Of a stretch of DNA of 64,000 nucleotides, positions 34,025 through 43,839 are shown in pieces; position 1 is the stretch's first letter; each line of letters opens with the position of its first letter. The stretch comes from Cystobacter ferrugineus. GTDB lineage: Bacteria; Myxococcota; Myxococcia; Myxococcales; Myxococcaceae. Made by a program: the position numbers and the translations under genes. The notes beneath the pieces were generated by a model. It ran no database searches. It had not been told where the DNA came from and worked only from the letters and a program-made list of their open reading frames with translations. Location of the stretch: NCBI RefSeq assembly GCF_001887355.1, contig NZ_MPIN01000003.1:825956-889955 (forward strand), given 5' to 3'.

Positions 34025-36538
34025 CTACAACCGGGGAACCGGGGCCGGCGCCCCCAGCCGCTCCAGGATGCGCTCCACCGGATCGCTGTCGTGGCTCACG
34101 TCCGCCACCGCCGAGCGGTACTCCATCCGCGTCTGTTTCTCGACATCGGGCAGCAGGCGGCCGATGGCATTGCGTGCCGCTTCAACATTGCACTCCGGGA
34201 GGATGACGGCGAGCACCCCGTCCCCCAGGTGGCCGAGGATGTCCTGGGTGCGCAGCCGGGCGCGTATCACCTGGGGCACACCGACCAGCGACTCGTTGGC
34301 GACGGGACGGTCCGGACGGAGCACCGCGAGACTCACCGGCCGGCTGTAGCGCCGTCCCCGGCCCACCTCGTGATCCAGGCGCAGGAGCAGACCGCGCCGA
34401 TCATAGAGACCGGTGACGGCATCATTGCCGCTGCGGCGCACGGCCGGGGCGGCGCGCTCCAGCTCGGTCTCCTCCTTGCGCAGCTTGAGGGCGCGCTCGG
34501 TGCGCACGAGCAGCTCCATCGCATTGAAGGGCTTGCTCATGTAGTCCACCGCGCCGAGGTTGAGCGCGCGCACCTTGTCGGCCACGCCTTGATGGGCCGA
34601 CAGGAGGATGACGGGAATGCCCGCGGTGTCCGAGGAGGACTTGAGGGCCACGGCCGCGTCCAGCCCGTCCAGCTTGGGCAGGAAGACGTCCATCACCACC
34701 AGATCCGGCTTGGACGAGCGGGCGCGCGCCAGACCCTCGGCGCCATCCCGCGCCACGTCCACGCGGTAGCGCGAGCGCAGCACCTCCACCAGCACCGCGG
34801 CGATCTCCGGCTCGTCCTCCACCACCAGGACGCGCGGCTGCTCGGTCGTCTCCTTGTTGGGCAGGTTCTGCACGGCGCGCTGGACCTCGTGCGCCAGCGG
34901 CAGCGTGAAGATGAACGCGGCGCCACCCTCGGGCGGGGCCTCGGCCCAGATCTCCCCGCCGTGCAGCTCCACGAACTCCTTGCAGATGGCCAGTCCCAGC
35001 CCCGTGCCACCCCCCGCCTTGGCGCCGCTGCGGTAGCGATCGAAGACGAGCGGCAGCTCCTCGGGAGGAATGCCCTTGCCATCGTCCTGGACCACGATGC
35101 GCGCCACGTCCCCGTCCGGACGCACCAGCCGCGTGGCGCGCACCACCACCTGCCCCGCGTTCTTGGCATGGTGGATGGCGTTGGTGATGAGGTTCTGCAA
35201 CACCTCGTGCAGCTTGAGCTCATCGCCGATGAGCATCATGCGCTCGGGCGCCTCGGCCCTCAGCGCGACCCCGCGCTCCTGGGAGAGGATGCTCAGCTCG
35301 CTCACGCTCTCGCGGCAGAGCACCGAGACGTCCAGCACGCGCGGCTCGATGGACAGGCGCGCCACGTCTCCCTTGCCCCGCTCCAGCAGCGACTCCACCA
35401 GCCCGAGGATCTTCCGGCCCTGGCGGATCATCGCCTCGGCCGACTGCTTCTGCATCTCGTCCAGCTCCCCCTCGAGCAGCAGCCGCCCATGGCCCAGCAG
35501 CACCTGCAGCGGGGCGCGCAGGTCATGGCTGCACACCGCGATGATCTCGTCCTTGAGCCGGTTCAAGTCCTTGAGGCGGCGGTTGGCGTCCGTCAGCTCG
35601 CGGTAGCGCTCCACGTAGGCGAGCTCCAGCTCGTCGCGCTTCTTCTTGAGGCTGGTGTGCAGGCGCGCGTTGCGGATGCAGTTGGCGAGCGCCGCGCCCA
35701 CCGCCTGGGCGAACTCCTGTTCGTCGCGGTTGAAGCCCTCGGTGCCGTGGGAGATGCGCAGGAAGAGCGCCCCGAGCAGCTCGTCCTGGCACACCAGCGG
35801 CTGCACGAGGATGGAGCGCACGCCGAGCGACGCCATGGCGGGGTGCACCTCGGCCATGAGCGGATCTCTCTGGGCCTCCTCCACCAACACCTGCTGCCGC
35901 GTCTCCAGCGCCCGGCGCAGCTCGGGGTAGCGCGCCAGGTCCACGTCCAGCGACAGGCCCGGGTCCTCCATGGTGGCCACCACGCTCGCGGTGCGCGAGT
36001 TGCTGTCCTCCACCAGCACCACCGAGCAGCGGTCCGCGTTGATGACCGCGCCCACCTTCTCCACCACCAGGCGCAGGATGTCCTCCAGCTCCAGCGAGCT
36101 GGTGGCCACCTGGGTGATCTCCAGCAGCCGCTCCATGCGGTTGCGCGTGCGCGCCATGAGCCGCCGCTCGCGCAGCGCCGTGTCCAGCCGCGTGGTGAGC
36201 TCCTCCAGGTTGCGCACCCAGTCATCCGCGGGCAGCTTGCGCAGCACCTCCGAGCGCGTCCGGGTGAGATCCGCCAGCACCCGCAGCTCGCGCAGCCGGG
36301 CATCCTGGCGGATGGCCTCGAGCGCCTCGGTGGCCTTCTTGCCCGTGGCCGACACGAGCACGGCATCCGGCCGGGAGGACTCGGCCAACAGCGGCAGCTC
36401 GCCCAGGTCCTCGGTGATGACCCACTGGAAGCCCGCGTGCGACAAATGCGCGAGCAGGACCTCGTTGGTCTTTCGTGCTCCAATCACCAGGACGCGGCCA
36501 CGAGGCCCCGCCAGTTCCGCTCTCAAGGAATCCCCCAT
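34025..36538 (-). CDS. Hybrid histidine kinase with receiver and degenerate GGDEF
   Basis: 837 residues, cytoplasmic. In order: a receiver-like N-terminal domain without the full acidic pocket (about 10-110); a GAF domain (about 150-300); HisKA with H338 in CSHDLRAP; HATPase_c with NLITNAIHHA, DDGKGIP and GGGTGLGLAI; a receiver with D617 in VVMDVFLPKLDG and a SKPFNAME lysine; and a C-terminal GGDEF-like domain whose signature is LGDGVL instead of GGDEF. The last domain is unlikely to make c-di-GMP. AGGAAAGGA precedes the ATG. It is divergent from the second hybrid kinase. Confidence 0.9.
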   Translation of the reverse strand: MGDSLRAELAGPRGRVLVIGARKTNEVLLAHLSHAGFQWVITEDLGELPLLAESSRPDAVLVSATGKKATEALEAIRQDARLRELRVLADLTRTRSEVLRKLPADDWVRNLEELTTRLDTALRERRLMARTRNRMERLLEITQVATSSLELEDILRLVVEKVGAVINADRCSVVLVEDSNSRTASVVATMEDPGLSLDVDLARYPELRRALETRQQVLVEEAQRDPLMAEVHPAMASLGVRSILVQPLVCQDELLGALFLRISHGTEGFNRDEQEFAQAVGAALANCIRNARLHTSLKKKRDELELAYVERYRELTDANRRLKDLNRLKDEIIAVCSHDLRAPLQVLLGHGRLLLEGELDEMQKQSAEAMIRQGRKILGLVESLLERGKGDVARLSIEPRVLDVSVLCRESVSELSILSQERGVALRAEAPERMMLIGDELKLHEVLQNLITNAIHHAKNAGQVVVRATRLVRPDGDVARIVVQDDGKGIPPEELPLVFDRYRSGAKAGGGTGLGLAICKEFVELHGGEIWAEAPPEGGAAFIFTLPLAHEVQRAVQNLPNKETTEQPRVLVVEDEPEIAAVLVEVLRSRYRVDVARDGAEGLARARSSKPDLVVMDVFLPKLDGLDAAVALKSSSDTAGIPVILLSAHQGVADKVRALNLGAVDYMSKPFNAMELLVRTERALKLRKEETELERAAPAVRRSGNDAVTGLYDRRGLLLRLDHEVGRGRRYSRPVSLAVLRPDRPVANESLVGVPQVIRARLRTQDILGHLGDGVLAVILPECNVEAARNAIGRLLPDVEKQTRMEYRSAVADVSHDSDPVERILERLGAPAPVPRL

Positions 36539-36847
36539 GGTGCCTGGTCCTTTCCTAAGGGGTGAAAAGACCAGCGATTTTCCAACGTAGCGTCAGCCGT
36601 CATGCGCGGCTCCAAATCATGCCGTCGAAGCGCGTGGGGGGCCAGCGTGGCGAACCGCGCGAGTCAGGGCAAGCGTCATGATTCAACTCCCCCACGTAGG
36701 AGCCCCACCGGCCCCGGGACAAAGCGCTTCCTTTCTCGTCTGCCCTGAATCCAACACATGGGGAAGGCTTCATCCTCCCTACCAGATGGGATCCCTCCCC
36801 TCCCCGGCAGCCGGGCCCCTGGGCACGGCCGCAGCGAGTAGACCCGT
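36539..36847. other. 309-bp divergent promoter region between two hybrid kinases
   Basis: It separates the starts of two large histidine-kinase genes. No gene is visible. I found no clear sigma-70 or sigma-54 consensus in it. Confidence 0.5.
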
Positions 36848-39800
36848 ATGAAGAACCCCATGACGCCACCCGGCCTCCCCTCGGAGCTGGACATCGAGAA
36901 GACCTCGCGGGCCTCCCGCATGGATTGGCTGTCGGGCGGTGGGGCGATGGGTGAGCTCATCCGGTCCATGGATTGGTCCACCACGCCCCTGGGTCCCGTC
37001 GAGTCCTGGCCCCAGAGCTTGCGCACCACCGTCAGCCTCTGCCTGTCCTCCACCTTCCCCATCCTGATCGCCTGGGGACCCGAGCGCGTGCAGATCTACA
37101 ACGACGCCTACCGCCCCATCTGCGGCGCCAAACACCCCCAATCCATGGGGCAGCGCTTCAACGAGTGCTGGGCCTCGGCGCTCCCCGCCGTCGGGGCCGT
37201 GGTCGACCGGGCCCAGGCGGGCACCGGCTCGTACCTCGAGAACCTGCCCATGATCCTCGACCGGTACGGCTACCTGGAGGAGGCATTCATGACCTTCTCG
37301 TTCAGCCCCATCCGCGACGAGTCGGGCAACGTCGGCGGCCTCTTCCACCCCATCACCGAGACCACCGACAAGATGCTCAGCGCCCGGAGGACCCAGGCGC
37401 TGCAACACCTGGCCGCGCGGCTGGGCGACGTGAAGTCCCTGGCCGAGGTGGGCGAGCGGCTGAGCCAGGCCGCCGGGGAGTCCGTGCTCGATCTGCCCTT
37501 CCTGCTCTACTACCAGTTCGACGAGGCGGGCCGGCATGCCCGGCTGCTCGGCGGCACGGGGCTCGCGCCGGACAGCGTGGCCCGGCCGTCCGAGCTCGAC
37601 CTCGGGGGCCCGGACGAGCCGTGCTGGCCGCTGGCCCGGGTGCTGGAGTCGCGGCGGATGGAGCCAGTGGAGGATCTGCGGAGCCGGTTCGACGCCTGGA
37701 CCTGCGAGCCCTACGAGGAGCCTCCCCATCAGGCGCTGCTCATTCCCCTGCAGCCGGTGGGCGCGGCCTCTCCCACCGGGTGCCTGGTGGCGGGCGTCAG
37801 CGTGCGGCGCGCCCTGGACGCGAGCTACCGCGCCTTCTACGAGCTGCTGGGCAACACCGTGACGACCGCCCTCACCAACGTCCGGGCGTACGAGGAGGAG
37901 CAGAAGCGCGCCGCGGCGCTCGCCGAGATCGATCGCGCCAAGACGGCCTTCTTCTCCAACGTGTCCCACGAGTTCCGCACGCCCCTGACCCTGATGCTGG
38001 GGCCGCTGGAGGACTCGCTGGCGGATCTCCAGGAGCCGCTGTCCGACGGGCAGCGCCAGCGGCAGCAGCTCATCCACCGCAACGGCCTGCGGCTGCTCAA
38101 GCTCGTCAACTCCCTGCTGGACTTCTCCCGCATCGAGGCGGGCCGGGTCCAGGCCAGCTACCGGCCCACCGACCTGTCCCAGCTCACCGTGGACCTGGCG
38201 AGTGCCTTCGAGTCGGCGATGGCCCAGGCGGGACTCACGTACACCGTCACGGCGCCCCCCCTCCCCGAGCCCGTCTACGTGGACACCGACTTCTGGGAGA
38301 AGATCGTCCTCAACCTCATCTCCAACGCCTTCAAGTTCACCCTGAAGGGCGGCGTCGAGGTCCAGCTCACCCCGCTCGAGGGCCGGGTACGGTTGACGGT
38401 GCGGGATACCGGAACCGGCATCCCCGAGACCGAGATGCCTCGGCTGTTCGAGCGCTTCCACCGCGTGGAGACCACCCGGGGCCGCACCTACGAGGGCACG
38501 GGCATTGGACTGGCGCTGGTGCAGGAGCTGGTGAGGTTGCAGGGCGGCTCGCTCCGCGCGGAGAGCGTGGAGGGACAGGGCAGCGCGTTCCATGTCGAGC
38601 TGCCGTTCGGCCATGCCCACCTGGATCCCGCCCGCATCGATCCGCGCGAGAACCCCTTGGGCGCGCAATCCTTGAGCGCGGCCTTCGCCGAGGAGGCGCT
38701 GCGCTGGTTGCCCGACGCGGTGCAAAGCCCCCCTGCTCCGGCGCCCGTCACCACGGCCGAGCCCGTCTCCCCGCCGTCCAGGGCCGAGGGGTTCCAGTTC
38801 CCCTCGAAGCCGAAGATCCTCATCGCCGACGACAACGCGGACATGCGCGGCTACATCAAGTCCCTGCTCCAGCGATCCAGCGAGGTGCGCACGGTGGAGG
38901 ATGGAGAGGCGGCGTATGCCACCGTGCTCCAGTGGGCGCCGGACCTCGTGCTCAGTGACGTGATGATGCCGAGGCTCGACGGCTTCGGCCTGCTGCGCAA
39001 GCTCCGGGAGGATGCCCGCGCCCGCTCCGTGCCCCTCATCCTGCTGTCGGCGCGCGCGGGAACCGAGGCCCGCATCGAGGGGCTCCAGGCTGGCGCGGAC
39101 GACTACCTCGTCAAGCCCTTCAACGCCCCCGAGCTGCTCGCCCGCGTCGAGAGCGCCGTCCGGCTGGCGCGCGAGCGCACCGAGCGCGAGCGCGTGGCCC
39201 AGGATCGGGTCAAGCTGGAGCAACAGCTCATTGGCATCGTCAGCCACGATCTGCGCAGCCCCATCTCGGCCATCCTCATGTCGACGCAGCTCATGCTGCG
39301 CCGCATGGACCTGGACGAGAAGACGGCGAAGATGGCCGCGCGCATCCAGGCCAGCGCGGAGCGCGCCAACCGGATGATCCGCGACCTGCTCGACTTCACC
39401 CAGGCGCGGCTGGGCGGGGGCCTGCGCATCGAGCGCGCGCCCGCGGCGCTGCATGACATCGTCTGGCACGCCGTGGAGGAGGTGAAGCTCGCGCATTCGG
39501 GGCGCGAACTGCTGCTCGACATGGACGAGATGCCCACCAGCGGGTGGGACTCGGACCGGCTCTCCCAGGTGGTGATCAACCTCGTGAGCAACGCGGTGAA
39601 GTACAGCCCCGCGCCCTGCCCCGTCCACATCCAGGTCCGCAAGCGGCCCGACCAGGCCTTGATCGAGGTGCACAACGGCGGCGAGCCCATCTCCCCGGCC
39701 CTGCTCCCCCTGCTCTTCCAGCCCTTGCAGCGCGGCGGGCAGAGCGTGGACAAGGTGGGCCGGAGCATCGGCCTGGGGCTCTATATCGTGGAGCAGATCG

Positions 39801-39886
39801 TCCGCGCGCATGGCGGCACGGTCGGCGTCCAATCGACGGTCCAGAGCGGCACGACCTTCTCGGTCCATCTGCCCCTCCAGGTTTGA
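36848..39886 (+). CDS. Histidine kinase with two kinase modules and a central receiver
   Basis: 1012 residues, no membrane segment. In order: a PAS-like domain (about 40-175, TTPLGPVESWPQSLR start); a GAF-like region (about 180-345); HisKA-1 with H374 in SHEFRTP; HATPase-1 with NLISNAFKF, RDTGTGIP and GTGIGLAL; a receiver with D704 in LSDVMMPRLDG and K756; HisKA-2 with H800 in SHDLRSP; and HATPase-2 with NLVSNAVKY, HNGGEPISP and SIGLGLYIV. Both kinase modules look intact, giving an internal His-Asp-His phosphorelay layout. The ATG at 36848 lacks a strong ribosome-binding site; internal ATGs within the first 35 codons are alternatives. Confidence 0.92.
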   Translation: MKNPMTPPGLPSELDIEKTSRASRMDWLSGGGAMGELIRSMDWSTTPLGPVESWPQSLRTTVSLCLSSTFPILIAWGPERVQIYNDAYRPICGAKHPQSMGQRFNECWASALPAVGAVVDRAQAGTGSYLENLPMILDRYGYLEEAFMTFSFSPIRDESGNVGGLFHPITETTDKMLSARRTQALQHLAARLGDVKSLAEVGERLSQAAGESVLDLPFLLYYQFDEAGRHARLLGGTGLAPDSVARPSELDLGGPDEPCWPLARVLESRRMEPVEDLRSRFDAWTCEPYEEPPHQALLIPLQPVGAASPTGCLVAGVSVRRALDASYRAFYELLGNTVTTALTNVRAYEEEQKRAAALAEIDRAKTAFFSNVSHEFRTPLTLMLGPLEDSLADLQEPLSDGQRQRQQLIHRNGLRLLKLVNSLLDFSRIEAGRVQASYRPTDLSQLTVDLASAFESAMAQAGLTYTVTAPPLPEPVYVDTDFWEKIVLNLISNAFKFTLKGGVEVQLTPLEGRVRLTVRDTGTGIPETEMPRLFERFHRVETTRGRTYEGTGIGLALVQELVRLQGGSLRAESVEGQGSAFHVELPFGHAHLDPARIDPRENPLGAQSLSAAFAEEALRWLPDAVQSPPAPAPVTTAEPVSPPSRAEGFQFPSKPKILIADDNADMRGYIKSLLQRSSEVRTVEDGEAAYATVLQWAPDLVLSDVMMPRLDGFGLLRKLREDARARSVPLILLSARAGTEARIEGLQAGADDYLVKPFNAPELLARVESAVRLARERTERERVAQDRVKLEQQLIGIVSHDLRSPISAILMSTQLMLRRMDLDEKTAKMAARIQASAERANRMIRDLLDFTQARLGGGLRIERAPAALHDIVWHAVEEVKLAHSGRELLLDMDEMPTSGWDSDRLSQVVINLVSNAVKYSPAPCPVHIQVRKRPDQALIEVHNGGEPISPALLPLLFQPLQRGGQSVDKVGRSIGLGLYIVEQIVRAHGGTVGVQSTVQSGTTFSVHLPLQV

Positions 39887-39939
39887 CGCGGTCCGGCCTG
39901 ACAGCAGCGGGTCCTCCTGACCTAGAGTGCGCCCCCATC

Positions 39940-41520
39940 ATGGCCCACTCCCCTCTCCGTCAGGCAGTGCCCGCCTCGGCGCTGGTGTCCCTGTTGGCGC
40001 TCGCGTGCAACCCCCCTCCGCCCGTCACCATCCCGGACCCCCCCCAGGTCACCGTGCGCCTGGAGGAGACGAGCACCGTGGGACGCACCTTCAAGCTCTC
40101 CATCTCCACCTCCGGGTGTGATCAGGTGCAGCGGCTGGAGCTGTTCAACGACACCACGCTCATCAAGCAGGTGCCCTACGGCGGCAACCCCACCCCGGTG
40201 GAGCTGGCGCGCGACGAGATCAGCTACGCGCTGGGCCTCGCGGTCCCCCTGTCGCTCAAGGCCCGCGTCACCTGCGCCGATGGGCGCACCAATGTCTCCC
40301 AGGGCCAGGTGGCCACGTTCTTCCCCGTGGAGGAGGTGGTGGAGCCGGTCAGTGCCAACAGCCAGGTGGTGCCGGACTACTTCGTCGCCGACGGCAGCGG
40401 CGATGCCGTGTCGTTCATCGGCTGCGCGATGGATGGCACCCGCCCGTACCTCTACCGGGTGGACAAGAACAACCCGCACTCGCCCCAGCGCGTGGAGATC
40501 GACTTCCCCTGTGACGCGACCACGCTCATCACCGACCGCAAGCCGGCTGGCACGGGCACCCGCTGGGTCTGGACTCCGGGCCGGGGCCTGCTCGCCCTTA
40601 ATGCGAACTTCGAGATCACCGCCTCGTCCAACGAGGCCGTGGAAAACCTCGTGGTGGCCGCCGACGGCAATGCCTTCCTCTACAGGGTCACGGGCCTCTA
40701 TCTGGTCACACCCCAGGGGCAGGTGCGCTGGAGCCGGGAGTACACCGGAGCGACCAACCTGCTTCCCGGCCGGCCCGCGGGAGATCCCGTCCACATCACC
40801 AGTGGGCCCCAGACGGGCCGGGTCCTGGTGCCCCTGTACGAGGAGCACCCCGACACCGTCAACATCCGAGTGGTGGTCCTGGACTACGGCACCACCGACG
40901 GGAAGCAGCTCGCCCAGTACGAGATCGATGAACTCAACCCCATCCAGGCGGCCTGGGTCGCGTTCAATGACACCGGCACGGTGATGTACCTGGGCACGCA
41001 GCAACAGGGGTCGGCGACCGTCCGCGCCTGCGCCCTCGGGCAGACCAAGCCCTGCCAGTCCACGTATCCCCAGTCCCGGCTGTGGATCAGCGACCCGATT
41101 CCGGGCTACCTCACCGCGCTGATTCCGTACGCCAACAACAGCCGCCTGGCGGTCCTCACCTCCAACCGCTTCTGGTTCATGGACGTGACGCGCGGCTCGG
41201 CCAGCGAAGGCCGGATCGTGAACAAGGAGCAGCAGCCCCTCACGCCCACCGGCGCGCTGGTGGGACGCTTCGCCCAGCCCGGCAGGGGCGACGCGTTCTT
41301 CATGTTCAACAGCGCGCCCGGGACAGACAGTGTCCCCAACCCCTACCCGGTGGAGATCGTCGCCACGGACGCGGCCGAGCAGGGCATGCTCTACCGCTAC
41401 CAGATTCCGGGGGGCCTGAGCCTCTACGGGACCCTGGACGATGCCGGCACGCTCTGGATGCGCGCGGGCCGCAAGCTGGTGAAGCCCTACTCGCTGACCG
41501 AGTACCGGCAGCTTCGTTGA
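39940..41520 (+). CDS. Predicted lipoprotein, beta-propeller-like
   Basis: 526 residues. Lipoprotein signal: hydrophobic core then LLALAC, followed by a proline-rich stretch. The mature protein is beta-rich, with propeller-like repeats such as WVWTPGRGLLALNANFE and LYLVTPQGQVRWSREYTG. No family was recognised with confidence. Cysteine pairs (for example CAMDG, FPCDA, CALGQTKPC) are consistent with periplasmic or surface exposure. It lies 53 bp after the kinase gene on the same strand and ends convergently. Confidence 0.75.
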   Translation: MAHSPLRQAVPASALVSLLALACNPPPPVTIPDPPQVTVRLEETSTVGRTFKLSISTSGCDQVQRLELFNDTTLIKQVPYGGNPTPVELARDEISYALGLAVPLSLKARVTCADGRTNVSQGQVATFFPVEEVVEPVSANSQVVPDYFVADGSGDAVSFIGCAMDGTRPYLYRVDKNNPHSPQRVEIDFPCDATTLITDRKPAGTGTRWVWTPGRGLLALNANFEITASSNEAVENLVVAADGNAFLYRVTGLYLVTPQGQVRWSREYTGATNLLPGRPAGDPVHITSGPQTGRVLVPLYEEHPDTVNIRVVVLDYGTTDGKQLAQYEIDELNPIQAAWVAFNDTGTVMYLGTQQQGSATVRACALGQTKPCQSTYPQSRLWISDPIPGYLTALIPYANNSRLAVLTSNRFWFMDVTRGSASEGRIVNKEQQPLTPTGALVGRFAQPGRGDAFFMFNSAPGTDSVPNPYPVEIVATDAAEQGMLYRYQIPGGLSLYGTLDDAGTLWMRAGRKLVKPYSLTEYRQLR

Positions 41521-41542
41521 GCGGCTCGCCCCGGCGGAAAGC

Positions 41543-42244
41543 TCACCCCGCGAAGGGCAAGCCCTCGGTCTTGCCCTCGAGGTCCACCCTCGAGGCCCAC
41601 CCCAACAGCCCGGTGGAGGACTTCACGAGGTAGAACTCCTCGCCCGGACGCCCCGAGGTGTCCGCGGCGAGCACCTGGATGCGCGAGTTCTGCGCCAGGG
41701 TGGCCACCGGCGTCTTGTCACCGCGGCCCTGGACGATGGGGAAGGACTGCTTCACCTTGCACTCCACGCCCACGGCGTAGAGGGGCTGGGGCACCGCGCG
41801 GATCTTCCACGCCGGGCGGTCCAGGACGTACTTCTCCCGCTTGTTCCAGAAGCCCATCCAGGAGTCCGAGAGGATGATGCCATTGCCCTTGGCCTCGGTC
41901 AGGGCGTGGACCTCGCCCAAGGGCTTGAGCGTCTTGCCATCGAAGCCATAGAGGAAGACGCGGTGGTCGCTGTCCGTCTGGCCCGTGGTGATGGCGATGT
42001 CCTTCCACTTGTCGCCGCGATCCAGGTCCACGACCTCCACTCCGCCCTCGTTGGGATCCTCGGTCTTCGCCCGGACGCTGGCGCTTCCCACCTGGAGGGT
42101 GAACCCTCCCTGGTCCACGTCCCACTTCACGGAGATGGACTCCGGCTTGCCATCCCCATCCAGGTCCGCGCGCACGGGCTCGGCGGCCAACGACGGAAGA
42201 GACAGCAGCACGGGGGACAGGGCGATCAGGACTCGAGCCTTCAT
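41543..42244 (-). CDS. Exported protein with FG-GAP-like and SH3-like regions
   Basis: 233 residues with a signal peptide (MKARVLIALSPVLLSLPSLAA). An ADLDGDGKPESI calcium-loop motif of the FG-GAP/VCBS type opens the mature protein, and VEVVDLDRGDKWKDIAI is similar. The C-terminal 65 residues, ending with YLVKSSTGLLGWASRVDL, resemble a bacterial SH3-like domain that often binds cell wall. No catalytic motif is seen. It is monocistronic, convergent with the lipoprotein gene, and 88 bp from a divergent membrane-protein gene. Confidence 0.65.
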   Translation of the reverse strand: MKARVLIALSPVLLSLPSLAAEPVRADLDGDGKPESISVKWDVDQGGFTLQVGSASVRAKTEDPNEGGVEVVDLDRGDKWKDIAITTGQTDSDHRVFLYGFDGKTLKPLGEVHALTEAKGNGIILSDSWMGFWNKREKYVLDRPAWKIRAVPQPLYAVGVECKVKQSFPIVQGRGDKTPVATLAQNSRIQVLAADTSGRPGEEFYLVKSSTGLLGWASRVDLEGKTEGLPFAG

Positions 42245-42332
42245 GGAAGCGACCTCGGGGAAAAGGGGCGGCCATCCTACCGGCCCGGCACCTGTTTCCA
42301 CGGGGGCTCGGGTGATGACTAGACTGAGGGGC

Positions 42333-43079
42333 ATGGAACGCCTCCGCTCCACCCCGTCCACCGCCACCTTCGAGGACGTTCCGTCCCTCCCCTCCTCCCT
42401 GGAGGCGCCGGACACCAGACCCCAGGCCCTCGCGCTGAGTGAGCGGCTGAAGGCCCTGTACTCGGAGGACGTCACGCCGCACGAGGTGCGGTCCTTCGTG
42501 GAGGGACTCCCGGTCCCCCTGGGCCCGGATGAGTCCGCGCGGAGCCGGGCGGATCTCCTGTTGGGTGTGCTGGAGGACGAGCGGCTGTGCACCCTGGCCA
42601 CCCCCGACGGTCGGCAGGTGGGCGGCGCGGCCCTGGAGGCCTTGCAGGAGCTGGGCTTTCCCTATGCTCTGGAGGTGACCCCCACCATGCTCGCCCGGGT
42701 CCGCGAGCATCAAGCCGCCGCCCGGCCCATGCACGGTCTCCTGGGCGGGCTGGGCTCGGCCGCGGCCAGCGCCGCGTTGGTCTGGGCGGTGTACCTGCCC
42801 AACGTCCCGGCGGAGTACAAGGTCTGGCTCTCCCTGCTGCTGCTCGGACCCGTGGCGGTTTCGGTCCTCTCCAAGTGGCTCGACCTTCCGTCGCTCCATC
42901 GCATCGCCAACATGGCGCAGTGGCTGGTGGGGCTGGCATGTCTGCTCGCGTCCGCCAACACGGAGAAGGTCTCCACGACCCTCACCCTGGGCCTCGCCGG
43001 AGTCCTGGCCCTGCTCTCCGCCTGGCTCCTGCTCCGCGGCCCCCCGAAGGAGCCTCCCCCGCTGGAGCCCAAGGACTGA
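42333..43079 (+). CDS. Membrane protein of unknown function, about four TM segments
   Basis: 248 residues. A soluble N-terminal half (1-125) contains SERLKALYSEDVTPHEVRSF, and four hydrophobic segments lie between about 130 and 235, ending in a proline-rich tail. GAGGGG precedes the ATG at 42333. No family recognised. It is convergent with tlyA (19 bp between stops). Confidence 0.65.
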   Translation: MERLRSTPSTATFEDVPSLPSSLEAPDTRPQALALSERLKALYSEDVTPHEVRSFVEGLPVPLGPDESARSRADLLLGVLEDERLCTLATPDGRQVGGAALEALQELGFPYALEVTPTMLARVREHQAAARPMHGLLGGLGSAAASAALVWAVYLPNVPAEYKVWLSLLLLGPVAVSVLSKWLDLPSLHRIANMAQWLVGLACLLASANTEKVSTTLTLGLAGVLALLSAWLLLRGPPKEPPPLEPKD

Positions 43080-43098
43080 CTCCACCACGCCGCTCGGC

Positions 43099-43839
43099 TC
43101 AGGGCCGGTCCGCGACGAGCAGCGCCTCGACGTTGCCCGCGGGGCCCGGCACGGTCGAGTCCATCACCCCACGCACCGTGAGGCCCTGCCGCTGGACGAA
43201 GGCGACCGTGGAGTCGATGGCCTCCTGGCGCGCGGCCACGTCCCGCACCACGCCGCCCTTGCCCACCCGATCCGGTCCCACCTCGAACTGGGGCTTCACG
43301 AGCGCCACCAACAGGCCGCCCGGCTTGAGGAAGGGCAGCACCGCGGGCAGCACCTGCGTGAGCGAGATGAAGCTCACGTCGATGACCACCACGTCCACCG
43401 GCTCGGGCAGATCCTCGTCGGTGAGGTAGCGGGCATTGACGCGCTCGCGCGAGCGGATGCGCGGATCCGTGCGCAGCTTCTCGTGGAGCTGCCCATAGCC
43501 CACGTCGATGGCATGCACGCGCACGGCCCCCTCCTGCAGGAGGCAGTCGGTGAAGCCGCCCGTGCTGGCGCCGATGTCCGCCGCCACCCGGCCGCGCATG
43601 TCCAGACCGAAGCGATCGATGGCGGCCTTGAGCTTCAACCCGCCCCGCGACACGTAGGGCAACACCTCGCCCTTGAGCCGCAGCTCCGCCTCCACTGGCA
43701 CCAGTGAGCCGGGCTTGTCCACGCGCTGGTCGCCGACGACCACCTGTCCGGCGAGGATGAGGGCCTGGGCCTTGGTCCGCGACTCCGCGAGCCCCCGCTC
43801 CACCACCAACACGTCCAGCCGCTCCTTGCGCGGCTTCAT
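43099..43839 (-). CDS. tlyA: TlyA-family rRNA 2'-O-methyltransferase/hemolysin-like
   Basis: 246 residues. An N-terminal S4 RNA-binding domain (about 5-65, with SRTKAQALILAGQV) precedes an FtsJ/RrmJ-type SAM methyltransferase domain with ADIGASTGGFTDCLL and DVVVIDVSFISLTQV. TlyA enzymes methylate 16S and 23S rRNA cytidines and determine capreomycin sensitivity. ATG overlaps the dxs stop by four bases. It is the last gene of the xseA-xseB-RR-ispA-dxs-tlyA string. Confidence 0.92.
   Translation of the reverse strand: MKPRKERLDVLVVERGLAESRTKAQALILAGQVVVGDQRVDKPGSLVPVEAELRLKGEVLPYVSRGGLKLKAAIDRFGLDMRGRVAADIGASTGGFTDCLLQEGAVRVHAIDVGYGQLHEKLRTDPRIRSRERVNARYLTDEDLPEPVDVVVIDVSFISLTQVLPAVLPFLKPGGLLVALVKPQFEVGPDRVGKGGVVRDVAARQEAIDSTVAFVQRQGLTVRGVMDSTVPGPAGNVEALLVADRP

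Noticed and set aside
33833-36565. 910-residue plus-strand frame opposite the GGDEF-like hybrid kinase
   Set aside because: Shadow of the minus-strand kinase; His/Gln/Arg-rich and without domains.
36779-39868. 1029-residue open frame antisense to the two-module kinase
   Set aside because: Despite its length it has no recognisable motif and shows antisense-type composition; the plus-strand kinase is unambiguous.
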